NCBI GenBank assembly: GCA_947642555.1
Contig: CANRSX010000008.1
Span: forward strand, 81,373-145,372
DNA from: an uncultured Roseburia sp.
Lineage (GTDB): Bacteria > Bacillota > Clostridia > Lachnospirales > Lachnospiraceae
Reading direction: 5' to 3'
DNA: 64,000 nt
The notes beneath the pieces were generated by a model. The model saw only the letters and a list, made by a program, of their open reading frames with translations, ran no database searches and was not told the DNA's origin. Positions within the stretch are counted from its first letter, which is position 1. Every line of letters begins with the position of its first letter. Shown piece by piece: positions 44,172-53,388 of the stretch. The translations under genes were made by a program, and so were the position numbers.

Positions 44172-44211
44172 ATTGTACTAAATTATATTTCTGGTTTCAA
44201 GCAGATTGGAC
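44172..44211 (-). promoter_or_regulatory. Second copy of the 40-bp promoter repeat
   Basis: TTGAAA (44195-44200) and TACAAT (44172-44177) on the minus strand are 17 bp apart. The repeat matches 33423-33462 (36 of 40) and, as there, stands between the 3' end of an ABC transporter gene and a small accessory gene. Confidence 0.7.
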
Positions 44212-44225
44212 GGTATTATCCTTCC

Positions 44226-46550
44226 TTATCCCGAAGCATAACCAGCCCCTCTGACAGGCCGCAAAAAGAAAATCCACGCAATCCCTCCTGTCACGCACCA
44301 TCCCGCCACAGCCGCCGTGCTCACGATACCAAACCCGCACACGCCTTCCCCGGCGAGCAGTCCGAACAGCGACAGCAGCTTCCACTGTCCCGGCAGTATC
44401 ATATAAAGTATCAGCTCCGCCACCAGGACAATCGCGCTTCTCAAAACGGCTCCCAGGTAACTCTGGCTTCTTTCCGAACACGCTGACACAATGAGCATGG
44501 TCAGGACAGCTCCTATCAGCCTGACAGCCGTCACCCAGACAATCGCCCCTCCCAGCGGAAGCCAGCCCGGAGCCTTCATAAGACTCTGCACACTGACCGC
44601 CGGAACCAGCATTTCTTTCAGGCTGACCGGAAAATTTCTCACTGCAAACAGCATCTCTGGCAGCCAGTTTATCAGGGTAACGCATATCGTTACGAGCAGG
44701 GCTGCCATGATTTTGCGTCTCCTCATCTCCCCCGCTCCCCGCGTGCTTTCACAGAGCATCTCCATCCCGCTCTCTGCCTCGATGGAGGAAATCCCCCCAA
44801 GCAGCAGGACAAGCGATAGCGCAATCAGGAACGGCTGATAGCGGTAACCGGGCAGGCGCAGTCCCAGCAGCATCTCATATCCCGGCTCGTACAGATAATG
44901 TACCTCTATCGTCCGGCTCTGTTCCCGCAGATAGCTGCTCAGATCTGCCAGCCGGGCCATGGCATCCACCTGGACGGTCTGATAAGAATCCCGGCTGTCC
45001 AGCATCTCCTGGTAACGCGACTGGATCCCGGCATCCTTCTCATCCGTGTATACGCCCTGCACCTGTCTGATCCCGGCCTCATAAAGCTGCTCCGCCGTCC
45101 CCCTTCTGCTGTAAAAGGAATTCCAGAATACGCCCTGAAGTAGCAGCACAAGCAGAAGAACAAGATATCCGTACTGTGGAATCAGCAGCTTTTTCATCTC
45201 CAAAAGAATCGGTGGCCTGGCTGTCCTTCCACCCCGGCTGATGTTCCTTCTTAATATTCCGGTTTTTCTTTCCCGTTTCCCGGTTCTTCCTTTTCCTTCC
45301 GCTCCCGGCTTTTTCACCGCTCCCGCTATTATGCACAGCGCGCTCAGAATGACTGTGGCTGTCACAGCCGCTGCGATCCATGGAACCGGCCGCGATCCGA
45401 ATTTTAAAAACAGTACCGTTCCACCATACAGCTCTGTCCGAAAAATGGAAACCAGATTCAGATAACGCAGCGGCTGAAGTACGGAAGTCTCTTTTATCAT
45501 TCCGGCCGCACACGATACCGCAAGGCTTCCCGCCATGCCGCACCATGCCACAGCGCCGTCCCAAAGATAGCAGCATGTGGAAAAAACCAGCGCCACGAGT
45601 ACGGTCGCTCCGGTTTTTACCACTGCATTCACGACCAAAAGCTGCCATACGGCCACACTCCACGCCGACGCATAGTATCCCGAAACAGACTGTACCGGTC
45701 TTCCGATATCGCCGAGCCCGATGCATACAGCTCCCCAGCACAGACGGCTGCCAAGCAGGAACAGACAGAACAGGCCGCTTCCCAAAACAGCTGTCACAGT
45801 TTTGATTCCCCAGGAAATACGCCCTCCGTTCCTCGCTGTCAGAATAAGCGCCTCCGTCCCCTCTCCCTTGTCCGCCAAAAACAGGAATACGCTGATCAGC
45901 ACGGAAAACCCGCAGAACAGCAGCACATCTGTCTGACCGCCCAGCGCAGTCAGAACCCCTTCCGGATCCGACGGTTTCATATCGATCCTTCCCGCCGCTT
46001 CATAAGCCTCCGCCGTATCCTGTGCCAGCCGCCCCGCATAAGTCTCATTTTTTCCGAAAACAGACGTCTCTATCTGCTCACTGCGTGCCAGGATCGATTC
46101 CCGGTACGACCCGTACTCCGCGATGCTTTTTATGTAATCCCGCACTGTCCCAAGCCGCACCAGCTCGCCCCGCAGATTTTCCACATCCCCCGGCACGGCA
46201 CGCTCCAGATAACGGATCAGCTCCCCGCGCTCCATTCCGCTCTCTTCCTCCAGCGAACGCCAGAAATCCTCCCGATACTCCTCTGGATACAGATCCATCT
46301 GTATGGCGCGATCCTTCCATCCGAGCAGCCGCGTTCTCTCTTCGATTGCTTCCAGTGCGGTATCCGCGGGCATTCCCATATACTCCTGATAAGTCCGGGA
46401 CAGTTCCTTCCTACTGTTTCCGTTCTCATCCGGCAGAAAAATCTCTGCTCCCGGCAGCAGAAGCGCCACGAACATAAATAGCACAAAAAACCAGCAGAAC
46501 AGCCTGTTTCCATACAATTTCTTTATCTCAAAGCAGAGCAGTCTCCCCAT
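44226..46550 (-). CDS. Large ABC-2 type permease-like membrane protein
   Basis: 774 residues in two similar halves. Each half begins with a membrane helix after a basic start, then a long extracytoplasmic domain (about residues 40-190 and 470-560) and five or six helices. This is the duplicated architecture of bacterial ABC exporters that pull lipids or lipoproteins or act in antimicrobial resistance. It follows an ATPase gene and a lipoprotein gene by a few bases, so it forms one operon. Confidence 0.8.
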   Translation of the reverse strand: MGRLLCFEIKKLYGNRLFCWFFVLFMFVALLLPGAEIFLPDENGNSRKELSRTYQEYMGMPADTALEAIEERTRLLGWKDRAIQMDLYPEEYREDFWRSLEEESGMERGELIRYLERAVPGDVENLRGELVRLGTVRDYIKSIAEYGSYRESILARSEQIETSVFGKNETYAGRLAQDTAEAYEAAGRIDMKPSDPEGVLTALGGQTDVLLFCGFSVLISVFLFLADKGEGTEALILTARNGGRISWGIKTVTAVLGSGLFCLFLLGSRLCWGAVCIGLGDIGRPVQSVSGYYASAWSVAVWQLLVVNAVVKTGATVLVALVFSTCCYLWDGAVAWCGMAGSLAVSCAAGMIKETSVLQPLRYLNLVSIFRTELYGGTVLFLKFGSRPVPWIAAAVTATVILSALCIIAGAVKKPGAEGKGRTGKRERKTGILRRNISRGGRTARPPILLEMKKLLIPQYGYLVLLLVLLLQGVFWNSFYSRRGTAEQLYEAGIRQVQGVYTDEKDAGIQSRYQEMLDSRDSYQTVQVDAMARLADLSSYLREQSRTIEVHYLYEPGYEMLLGLRLPGYRYQPFLIALSLVLLLGGISSIEAESGMEMLCESTRGAGEMRRRKIMAALLVTICVTLINWLPEMLFAVRNFPVSLKEMLVPAVSVQSLMKAPGWLPLGGAIVWVTAVRLIGAVLTMLIVSACSERSQSYLGAVLRSAIVLVAELILYMILPGQWKLLSLFGLLAGEGVCGFGIVSTAAVAGWCVTGGIAWIFFLRPVRGAGYASG

Positions 46551-46556
46551 GCAGCT

Positions 46557-47456
46557 TCATCCCCCATTGCCATCCCTTTCGTCCTCTGTGCCAAACTGAT
46601 CGAGAAACACCTCCTCCAGTGTCGGCTCTGCAACCAGCGCGCCTTCCGGTATATCCGTTCCGTGGAGCAGAACCCTCACTTTTACTCCGCCCTTTACCTG
46701 CCGAAAGGATACGATCCTGCCCTGCTGCATTCGTGCTTCCAGTTCCTCCGCCGGCACTAAAATCTCCACAACACGTCCCTCCAGCGGTTCACACAGTTCT
46801 GTCACAGTTCCCCGGCGGATCAGTCTTCCTTTTTTCAGCAGCAAAACCTCCTTTGCAATGGATTCCACGTCGGATACCACATGCGTTGCAAAGATCAGTA
46901 TCTTTTCCAGTCCGAGACCGGCAATCAGATTGCGCAGCACAATTCTCTGTCTGGGATCCAGTCCGGCAGTCGGCTCGTCCAGAAGCAGCACCGTCGGATC
47001 ATTTAGCAGCGCCTGTGCCAGGAGAAGCCGCTGCTTCATTCCTCCGGAATAGGATCCAACCTTTTTTCCGGCATCCTCCGTCAGCTCTACCTGCGCTAAC
47101 AGCCGTCCGATCCTCTCCCGGGCAGCCACCTTCGGAATCCCTTTCAGCGCTGCCATATAGGAAAGGAATTCAAATCCTGTAAAAAATTCATACATCCTCT
47201 GCTGCTGCGGCACGATTCCCAGTACAGACCGGTATTCCTTCCCCATTTTCCCGATTTCCCGTCTGTTGAACGTCACCCGCCCCTCAGACGGTTCGATCAG
47301 TCCGCCTAAAATATTCATCACCGTGCTTTTCCCGGCCCCGTTCGGCCCAAGCAGGCCATATATGCCCGGTGTCAGCTCAAGGTCAAACCCCTCAAGCGCC
47401 CGGAATGTTCCGTAACACTTTCCCACTGCTTCTACTTTAAGAACCGGTCCCCCCAT
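46557..47456 (-). CDS. ABC transporter ATPase
   Basis: 299 residues. Walker A GPNGAGKST, signature YSGGMKQR, Walker B VLLLDEPTAGL and ATHVVSD; a C-terminal domain follows. It is the energy subunit for the permease encoded next, 6 bp away. AGGGGAG precedes the ATG. The ATPase, permease and lipoprotein genes are almost contiguous. Confidence 0.92.
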   Translation of the reverse strand: MGGPVLKVEAVGKCYGTFRALEGFDLELTPGIYGLLGPNGAGKSTVMNILGGLIEPSEGRVTFNRREIGKMGKEYRSVLGIVPQQQRMYEFFTGFEFLSYMAALKGIPKVAARERIGRLLAQVELTEDAGKKVGSYSGGMKQRLLLAQALLNDPTVLLLDEPTAGLDPRQRIVLRNLIAGLGLEKILIFATHVVSDVESIAKEVLLLKKGRLIRRGTVTELCEPLEGRVVEILVPAEELEARMQQGRIVSFRQVKGGVKVRVLLHGTDIPEGALVAEPTLEEVFLDQFGTEDERDGNGG

Positions 47457-47459
47457 TTT

Positions 47460-48728
47460 TTACCACTCCCCTGACGTCTCAATATATGCAGGATTTCCCG
47501 CATAAAAGTCACTCTTTAAAATCCGCACCTTCACCTCCGGCGCATTCTCATCATAAATCCTTCCGTAAAACCACCGCTCTGTCTCCCCGAACATTTGGAA
47601 ATCCCCGAGTTCCGGTGAAACCGTTATCTGACTGCCGGTTTCCATATCGTATGCCGCCATCATAAGCTCTCCGGACGTTTCATCCCACAGATAATAAAAT
47701 ACCTTCCGATCCAGCACAGTCAGATCCCAGATATTCCACACCTGCTCCGATAACCGGTATGCACATGTTCCTTCCAGCGACTCGATTATAATTGAAGATG
47801 GATAATAACTGATTCCGTTCCGGACCTTCCCGCTGTCCGGATCCGTATCCAGGTACTGTTCTGCAAATATCCCGTCCATAACCGCATCCGATTCAAACAT
47901 ATCGGACCGCAGCGTAAGCCCTTCCCCAAGCCCGCTTCTTTCACCGGAATCCAGATTCAGGGCAAAAATCGTCTCATCCGTGACCGGCCAGCCATCGCTC
48001 TCCGTTTCTCCTGTCTGAACGGAACAACGCAGAACCACCTGCCTCCCATACTTCCCAGACAGTGACACATCTCCCGCCTCAACAGTCCACCGGTATGGCA
48101 GCTGTTCGCTTTTGCCGTCAGAAAGATTTCCGCAGTTCAGACTGTATTCCAATTCCATGGATGCCTCCTGATTATCCTCTCCGCCCGCCACACTCGTCAG
48201 ATAATACACCTCATTCCCATCATACACTACCCCAGGCGCCAGGTATCCTTCCTGTGAAAACAACTGCTTCCGATCACTTCCATCCAGGTTCTGCCTGTAA
48301 AATATGGTCTCTCCGGCCTCACCGGTTCTTTCAAAATACAGATATTCTCCGTCATAATACAGTGCTTCCGGCGGCATTTTATCTGCCGGAAACCACGCAG
48401 CACACGTTTCCGAATTATGCAGGCAGTTCGGTTTTGCACAGAGCGGATATACCGCATTGCTCTGCCAGTCCTCATATTTTAAAAGCCGCTCGTCTCCCGA
48501 AAAAAAGAATACACCATTGTCCGTCACATGCGTGGAATGGATCCGCACAGATCCTGTCCGCTCTCCCAGCGGGATCCTCATCCCCTCTTTAAACTCCGTC
48601 TCCGGAAAAAATGTAAGATCCCTGAAAAGTTCCGCAGTATCTGCCGCCGGCTCCGCTGCTCTGCCACAGCCGGATATCAGCAGACAAACGCAGATTGCAA
48701 TACTATACTTATAGTTTTTTCTTCTCAT
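47460..48728 (-). CDS. Lipoprotein with beta-propeller-like repeats
   Basis: 422 residues. The signal peptide ends in a lipobox LISGC, with the Cys at residue 21. The rest has repeated hydrophobic-strand units such as ALYYDGEYLYF, VVYDGNEVYYLTS and RKVFYYLWDE, fitting a DUF5050-type propeller. It is anchored outside the membrane and may sense or bind the substrate of the ABC pair encoded directly downstream. Confidence 0.8.
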   Translation of the reverse strand: MRRKNYKYSIAICVCLLISGCGRAAEPAADTAELFRDLTFFPETEFKEGMRIPLGERTGSVRIHSTHVTDNGVFFFSGDERLLKYEDWQSNAVYPLCAKPNCLHNSETCAAWFPADKMPPEALYYDGEYLYFERTGEAGETIFYRQNLDGSDRKQLFSQEGYLAPGVVYDGNEVYYLTSVAGGEDNQEASMELEYSLNCGNLSDGKSEQLPYRWTVEAGDVSLSGKYGRQVVLRCSVQTGETESDGWPVTDETIFALNLDSGERSGLGEGLTLRSDMFESDAVMDGIFAEQYLDTDPDSGKVRNGISYYPSSIIIESLEGTCAYRLSEQVWNIWDLTVLDRKVFYYLWDETSGELMMAAYDMETGSQITVSPELGDFQMFGETERWFYGRIYDENAPEVKVRILKSDFYAGNPAYIETSGEW

Positions 48729-48830
48729 CCCTGCACCTCCCCAGATCTTACTTTACCCTACTTATCCAAAGAACCGCTTCCCAATATCTGAAAGATTTTC
48801 TAAATTTTTACAAAACCTTCAGAGCGCAAA

Positions 48831-48859
48831 ACAGCGCGGGCAGATTCCGCCCGCGCTGT
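48831..48859 (-). terminator. Terminator of the deacetylase gene
   Basis: An 11-bp GC-rich perfect stem (48831-48841 with 48849-48859), followed on the minus strand by TTTTG. Confidence 0.8.
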
Positions 48860-48883
48860 CCCTTATAATTTTTCCCGCTCTCC

Positions 48884-49585
48884 TCAGTCAAACAATATCT
48901 CATCCACCGTCACAAACACATACCCCTCCTCCTTAAGCGCGTCGATGATCTTAAACGCCGCCTTCACCGACGACTCCGACGCGTCGTGCAGCAGGATGAT
49001 ATCATTCTCCTGCACCTTGCTGACCACCCGCTTCGCGATCACATCCGAATTGCTCGTCTTCCAGTCCAGCGGATCCACGTCCCAGAGCACCTCGATCATC
49101 TTCGTCTCATAATCGAGATTACACTTCCAGCAGCCGAACGGCGGACGGATATACTCCGGGTACTCCCCGGTGATCTCGTGGATCGCCGCATTCGTCTTAT
49201 CCACCTGCTCCACGGCCGCCGCGTCGCTTAAATTTTTCAGATTGACATGGTCATAGGAATGCGTTCCGATCAGATGCCCGGAATCGGAGATATCCTTTAC
49301 GATATCCGGATATTTTTCCACCTCTCTGCCCAGCAAAAAAAACGTGGCTTTCACTCCACGTTCCTCCAGGCCCTCCAGCAGCAGCTCCGTATAATCCGCG
49401 TTCGGGCCATCGTCAAATGTAATTGCTATCTTTTTTTCCATCGGCTCGCTCTCCGACATCACGCCGATGATCTCCTCGCGCTGTATATAAGTACCCAGCA
49501 GCACCAGCGCGGCCAGCGCCAGTATCACCGGGATATTGCATTTCAGAAACCCCCGCTTCCTGTTCCAGAACAGATTATTTCCCAT
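48884..49585 (-). CDS. Polysaccharide deacetylase (NodB domain, CE4)
   Basis: 233 residues. A single N-terminal membrane helix (residues about 17-34) anchors it outside the cell. The five NodB motifs are visible: TFDDGP, HSYDH, RPPFG, DVDPLDW and LLHD. It should remove acetyl groups from peptidoglycan or another N-acetylglucosamine polymer. Monocistronic; the site before the ATG is weak. Confidence 0.9.
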   Translation of the reverse strand: MGNNLFWNRKRGFLKCNIPVILALAALVLLGTYIQREEIIGVMSESEPMEKKIAITFDDGPNADYTELLLEGLEERGVKATFFLLGREVEKYPDIVKDISDSGHLIGTHSYDHVNLKNLSDAAAVEQVDKTNAAIHEITGEYPEYIRPPFGCWKCNLDYETKMIEVLWDVDPLDWKTSNSDVIAKRVVSKVQENDIILLHDASESSVKAAFKIIDALKEEGYVFVTVDEILFD

Positions 49586-49701
49586 CCGTCACTTTAAGCC
49601 CTCACGTACGTTCTCTCTTAAGTATATGCGGCTTTGCGGGAAAAATAGCATGATTCACCCATTCTGCGCGCAGGAGTTACGAAAAGTTCAGCCCGCGCCA
49701 T

Positions 49702-50145
49702 TCACAAAAACTCCTGTCCGCCCTCCTCGTAAAAGTAATCATAATAATCATCAAAGTAATCGTAAAAATCGTCATTATCGTAATCATCATACTCATCATA
49801 CCAGTCCGGATATCCGTCGGAACCGTCAGAATCATATGAATCATACATATCTCCGTAGAAATAATCCCGGTAAAACTCCTCATAGCTCCTTCCGGCATGT
49901 TCGATCCCGGAAAGAAGGAGGGTAAAAAGAACGATGGAGAACAGCAGGGAAAGCACCGCCGTCACCATCCCGGTAATGGCATACGCCTTTTCCTGATGCT
50001 TCACCAGCTGGATGCTCCCGAACACAATCGCAAGGATGCCCGTGATCCAGTTAAAACAGGTGCAGAACAACAGCAGAGATACGATCCCAAGCACAAGGGA
50101 CGCGATCCCGAATATCGTTTCATTTCCTCTCTTCTGTTCCGTCAT
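49702..50145 (-). CDS. DUF4190-type membrane protein with Asp/Tyr-rich tail
   Basis: 147 residues from the ATG at 50145, which has GGAG 6 bases upstream. Two or three membrane helices (FGIASLVLGIVSLLLFC, TGMVTAVLSLLFSIVLF) fit DUF4190. The last 55 residues are almost only Asp, Tyr, Glu, Gly and Phe, very acidic. The function is unknown. It overlaps the C_GCAxxG gene by 26 bp. Confidence 0.75.
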   Translation of the reverse strand: MTEQKRGNETIFGIASLVLGIVSLLLFCTCFNWITGILAIVFGSIQLVKHQEKAYAITGMVTAVLSLLFSIVLFTLLLSGIEHAGRSYEEFYRDYFYGDMYDSYDSDGSDGYPDWYDEYDDYDNDDFYDYFDDYYDYFYEEGGQEFL

Positions 50146-50611
50146 AGTCTTCTCCATTCTTCAGCGGGTGCTCCCTGATATACTCCTCCATAATCTGTGC
50201 CGCGCATCCCGCCAGCTCCGGGCAGGGACGCTTCTTATAATATTCCGGGGTCCGCTCCTCCGGCGACGGCGCCTCGCGTTTCACGGTAAGCCCCAGAAGC
50301 TCCCGGCAGACGATCGAGCCGTGCTGCGCCTCGAATCTTCCTGCGAGCTCCTGGATCCTGGCATAATGCTCCGCCTTATCCTCCCGCGCCTTCGGGTCAT
50401 CGTACCCGTACAGCGCGCCGGCGACCAAAAACATCCCGCTCACGGTGCCGCAGACCTCCCGCAGCCGTCCCATGCCGCCGCCAAAGGAGGAGCTTAACAT
50501 CGCCGCCTCCCTCCGGTTCATCCCGTGCAGATCCTCAAATGCCAGGAATACGGCCTGGGTACAGTTATAGCCTTCTTTAAACAATTGTATCGCCCGTTCT
50601 CTTCTCGTCAT
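50120..50611 (-). CDS. C_GCAxxG_C_C family redox protein
   Basis: About 163 residues from the ATG at 50611; a GTG at 50620 is an alternative. The family pattern starts with YNCTQAVF, followed by FGGGMGRLREVCGTVSGMF and further cysteines (IVCRELLG, RPCPEL, AGCAAQ). These small proteins are thought to bind an iron-sulfur cluster or act in redox, often in anaerobes. It is co-transcribed with the DUF4190 protein. Confidence 0.85.
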   Translation of the reverse strand: MTRRERAIQLFKEGYNCTQAVFLAFEDLHGMNRREAAMLSSSFGGGMGRLREVCGTVSGMFLVAGALYGYDDPKAREDKAEHYARIQELAGRFEAQHGSIVCRELLGLTVKREAPSPEERTPEYYKKRPCPELAGCAAQIMEEYIREHPLKNGEDYDGTEERK

Positions 50612-50788
50612 TGCTGCCACATCCCCCTTGAAAAAACACTATAATTACTATATAACTTTTGTCGCATTTTCACAATGCTTTTTCACGCTTTCCCATGCTA
50701 TAATCATAACAGTTCAGCCCGCGCCATCCGCAAAGGCGCCGGATAAAAACAGGCATGCGCGAAAACCAGCGCAGAAATGGGGGATATT

Positions 50789-52243
50789 ATGAGTACTGCA
50801 AACCTTACTCTGCTGACGGATCTCTACGAACTGACCATGATGCAGGGATATTTCAAAAACCACAACAGCGATATCGTCGTCTTTGACGCCTTTTACCGCA
50901 ACAATCCGTGCGACGGCGGGTATTCCGTGTGCGCCGGGCTTGCCCAGGTGATCGAATATATCGAGAACCTGCATTTTGACGAGGATGACATCCGCTATCT
51001 GCAAAGCCTTGGCATCTTTGACGACGACTTCCTTACATACCTTAAGACCTTCCGCTTCTCCGGCGACATCTATGCGGTTCCGGAGGGAAGCCTGATCTTT
51101 CCGAGAGAGCCGCTCGTCAAGGTCATTGCGCCGATCATGGAAGCGCAGCTGATTGAGACCGCTGTTTTAAATATCGTAAACCACCAGTCCCTGATCGCCA
51201 CAAAGGCCGCCAGAGTCTGCTATGCCGCCCAGGGAGACGGCGTGATGGAATTCGGTCTGCGGCGCGCCCAGGGACCGGATTCCGGCGTATACGGCGCCAG
51301 AGCCGCCGTGATCGGCGGCTGCCGCGGCACCTCCAACGTGCTGGCCGGGCAGATGTTTGACGTGCCGGTGCTCGGCACCCACGCGCACAGCTGGATCATG
51401 AGCTTTCCGGACGAGTACACAGCCTTTCGGAAATACGCGGATCTCTACCCCTCCGCCTGCATCCTGCTCGTCGACACCTACGACACGTTAAAATCCGGCA
51501 TTCCGAACGCAATCCGCGTGTTTACGGAGATGCGCGAGGCCGGCGTACCGCTCACCTATTACGGGATCCGCATCGACAGCGGCGACCTCGCCTACCTGTC
51601 CAAAAAAATCCGCCGGATGCTCGACGACGCGGGGTTCCCGGACGCTGTCATCTCGGCTTCCAACGATCTGGACGAATACCTGATCGAGAGCTTAAAACGC
51701 CAGGGCGCCGCCATCACCTCCTGGGGCGTCGGCACAAACCTGATCACCGCAAAGGACAACCCGGCATTTGGCGGCGTGTACAAGCTCTCCGCGATCCGTG
51801 ACGAAAACGGCGTCTTCCGGCCGAAGATCAAGCTCTCGGAAAATACGGAAAAAGTGACGAATCCGGGGAACAAGACGTTTTACCGCATTTACGATAAATC
51901 CACCGGCAAGATCCGCGCGGATCTGATCTGCCTGTTTGATGAGACATTTGACGAAAGCAAAGACTTAAAGCTGTTTGACCCGAACGCCCCCTGGAAAAAG
52001 ACGAGACTTCCCGGCGGCAGCTACACGATGCGTGAGATGCTGATTCCCGTGATCCGAAGCGGACATACGGTCTATGAGTCCCCGTCCGTGCTTGAGATCC
52101 AGAAAATCTGCACGCGGGAAAAGGACACGATCTGGGACGAGACCAGGCGGTTTGTGAATCCGCAGGAGATCTACGTCGACCTCTCGCAGAAGCTTTATGA
52201 CATGAAGACAGAGATTTTACATCAGATGCACATGGACACCTGA
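50789..52243 (+). CDS. pncB: Nicotinate phosphoribosyltransferase
   Basis: 484 residues from the ATG at 50789, with GGGGGA upstream. It begins TLLTDLYELTMMQGYF and holds the phosphate- and ribose-binding regions (EFGLRRAQGPDSGVYGARAA, YYGIRIDSGDLAY, WGVGTNLIT). It converts nicotinate and PRPP to NaMN in the NAD salvage pathway. It is divergent from the C_GCAxxG gene. A -10 TATAAT lies at 50699-50704. Confidence 0.93.
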   Translation: MSTANLTLLTDLYELTMMQGYFKNHNSDIVVFDAFYRNNPCDGGYSVCAGLAQVIEYIENLHFDEDDIRYLQSLGIFDDDFLTYLKTFRFSGDIYAVPEGSLIFPREPLVKVIAPIMEAQLIETAVLNIVNHQSLIATKAARVCYAAQGDGVMEFGLRRAQGPDSGVYGARAAVIGGCRGTSNVLAGQMFDVPVLGTHAHSWIMSFPDEYTAFRKYADLYPSACILLVDTYDTLKSGIPNAIRVFTEMREAGVPLTYYGIRIDSGDLAYLSKKIRRMLDDAGFPDAVISASNDLDEYLIESLKRQGAAITSWGVGTNLITAKDNPAFGGVYKLSAIRDENGVFRPKIKLSENTEKVTNPGNKTFYRIYDKSTGKIRADLICLFDETFDESKDLKLFDPNAPWKKTRLPGGSYTMREMLIPVIRSGHTVYESPSVLEIQKICTREKDTIWDETRRFVNPQEIYVDLSQKLYDMKTEILHQMHMDT

Positions 52244-52278
52244 CGGCTTTCCGCTAAAAGTTAACGTCTGTTCAGCCC

Positions 52279-52320
52279 GCGGCAGGATGAACCATACCAC
52301 ACCATCCTGCCGCAGCTTTT
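52279..52320 (+). terminator. Terminator of pncB
   Basis: An 11-bp stem (52279-52289 with 52303-52313) is followed by AGCTTTTCTTC. Confidence 0.8.
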
Positions 52321-52359
52321 CTTCTTTCTGCCGCGCGCAACCGCCGGAATTCTGACGGC

Positions 52360-53373
52360 TCAGTTAAACCCGACGACCTTCTGGGACAGTTTATACGCCG
52401 CCACCGAGATTTTCCGCCCGCCCTTCCCCGGCAGGTTCATTGTACTGCCCATGATTCCCATCCGAAGGCGGTGGAAGAGACGGATATCCTTTTCCTTGAT
52501 ATATTTCCACAGCTCCCGTTTTTTCTCCAGATTCTCCTCCGTCCCGGAGCGGATCAGCATGATCGTGGAGATCACCGTGATAATCTCGAGATAATTGAAC
52601 ATATACCGGCGCAGCTTCCGGTTCTGGATTTTCCACAGATCGAATTCATCCACCATCAGCTTATTGACGCGGATCTGCTGGTCGATCCTTGAGATCATCA
52701 CCTTCTCATTGACCGACTGATCCTCCCGCCCGATAAAATACCGGTAAAATTCCACGTCCATATAATAAATGTTGCGCACCGACGGAAGCGGTTTGTACAC
52801 GTAAATATTATCCACGTAAAACGTGTGCTTCGGCAGCATGAGCCCGCACTCGCGCAGCAGCCTGGTGCGGTAAATCACCGAGTGCATCAGGATATACTGC
52901 CCCTTCGGGAACCGCCGCACGTCCTTCCAGGTAAACAGCTCTTCCTTCGGCAGCGCGGAGTAACGCATCACCTTTTTGTGCTTCGCGCCCTCCTTCTCAT
53001 AGACATAATTGGAGATCAGCATATCTAACGTCTCCTGTCCGCCGGAGAGCTCCTTTAGCTTCGCGAGGATCTTCTCATACGCCTCCCCGTCCACCCAGTC
53101 GTCGCTGTCCACCACCTTAAAATAAAGCCCCGTGGCGTTCCGTATCCCGGCGTTTACCGCCTCCCCGTGCCCTCCGTTCTCCTGATGGATCGCGCGCACG
53201 ATGCCCGGATACTCTCTCTCATACCGGTCCGCGATCTCCGCCGTCCGGTCCCGCGAGCCGTCATCCACCACCAGAATCTCCACGTCATCCCCGCCGGGAA
53301 GCAGCGACTCGATACATTTCTCCATGTAGCTTTCCGAATTATAGCACGGAATCGCAAAGGTTAACAATTTCAT
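52360..53373 (-). CDS. Family 2 glycosyltransferase
   Basis: 337 residues. The GT-A fold is clear: LTFAIPCYNSESYMEKCIES, EILVVDDGSRDRTAEIADRY, and VDSDDWVDGEAYEKIL with the DxD-type metal site. It transfers a sugar from a nucleotide donor. It lies 15 bp downstream of UDP-galactopyranose mutase, so it may add galactofuranose or build a galactofuranose-containing glycan. Confidence 0.9.
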   Translation of the reverse strand: MKLLTFAIPCYNSESYMEKCIESLLPGGDDVEILVVDDGSRDRTAEIADRYEREYPGIVRAIHQENGGHGEAVNAGIRNATGLYFKVVDSDDWVDGEAYEKILAKLKELSGGQETLDMLISNYVYEKEGAKHKKVMRYSALPKEELFTWKDVRRFPKGQYILMHSVIYRTRLLRECGLMLPKHTFYVDNIYVYKPLPSVRNIYYMDVEFYRYFIGREDQSVNEKVMISRIDQQIRVNKLMVDEFDLWKIQNRKLRRYMFNYLEIITVISTIMLIRSGTEENLEKKRELWKYIKEKDIRLFHRLRMGIMGSTMNLPGKGGRKISVAAYKLSQKVVGFN

Positions 53374-53388
53374 CTCTCTTCTCCTGTC

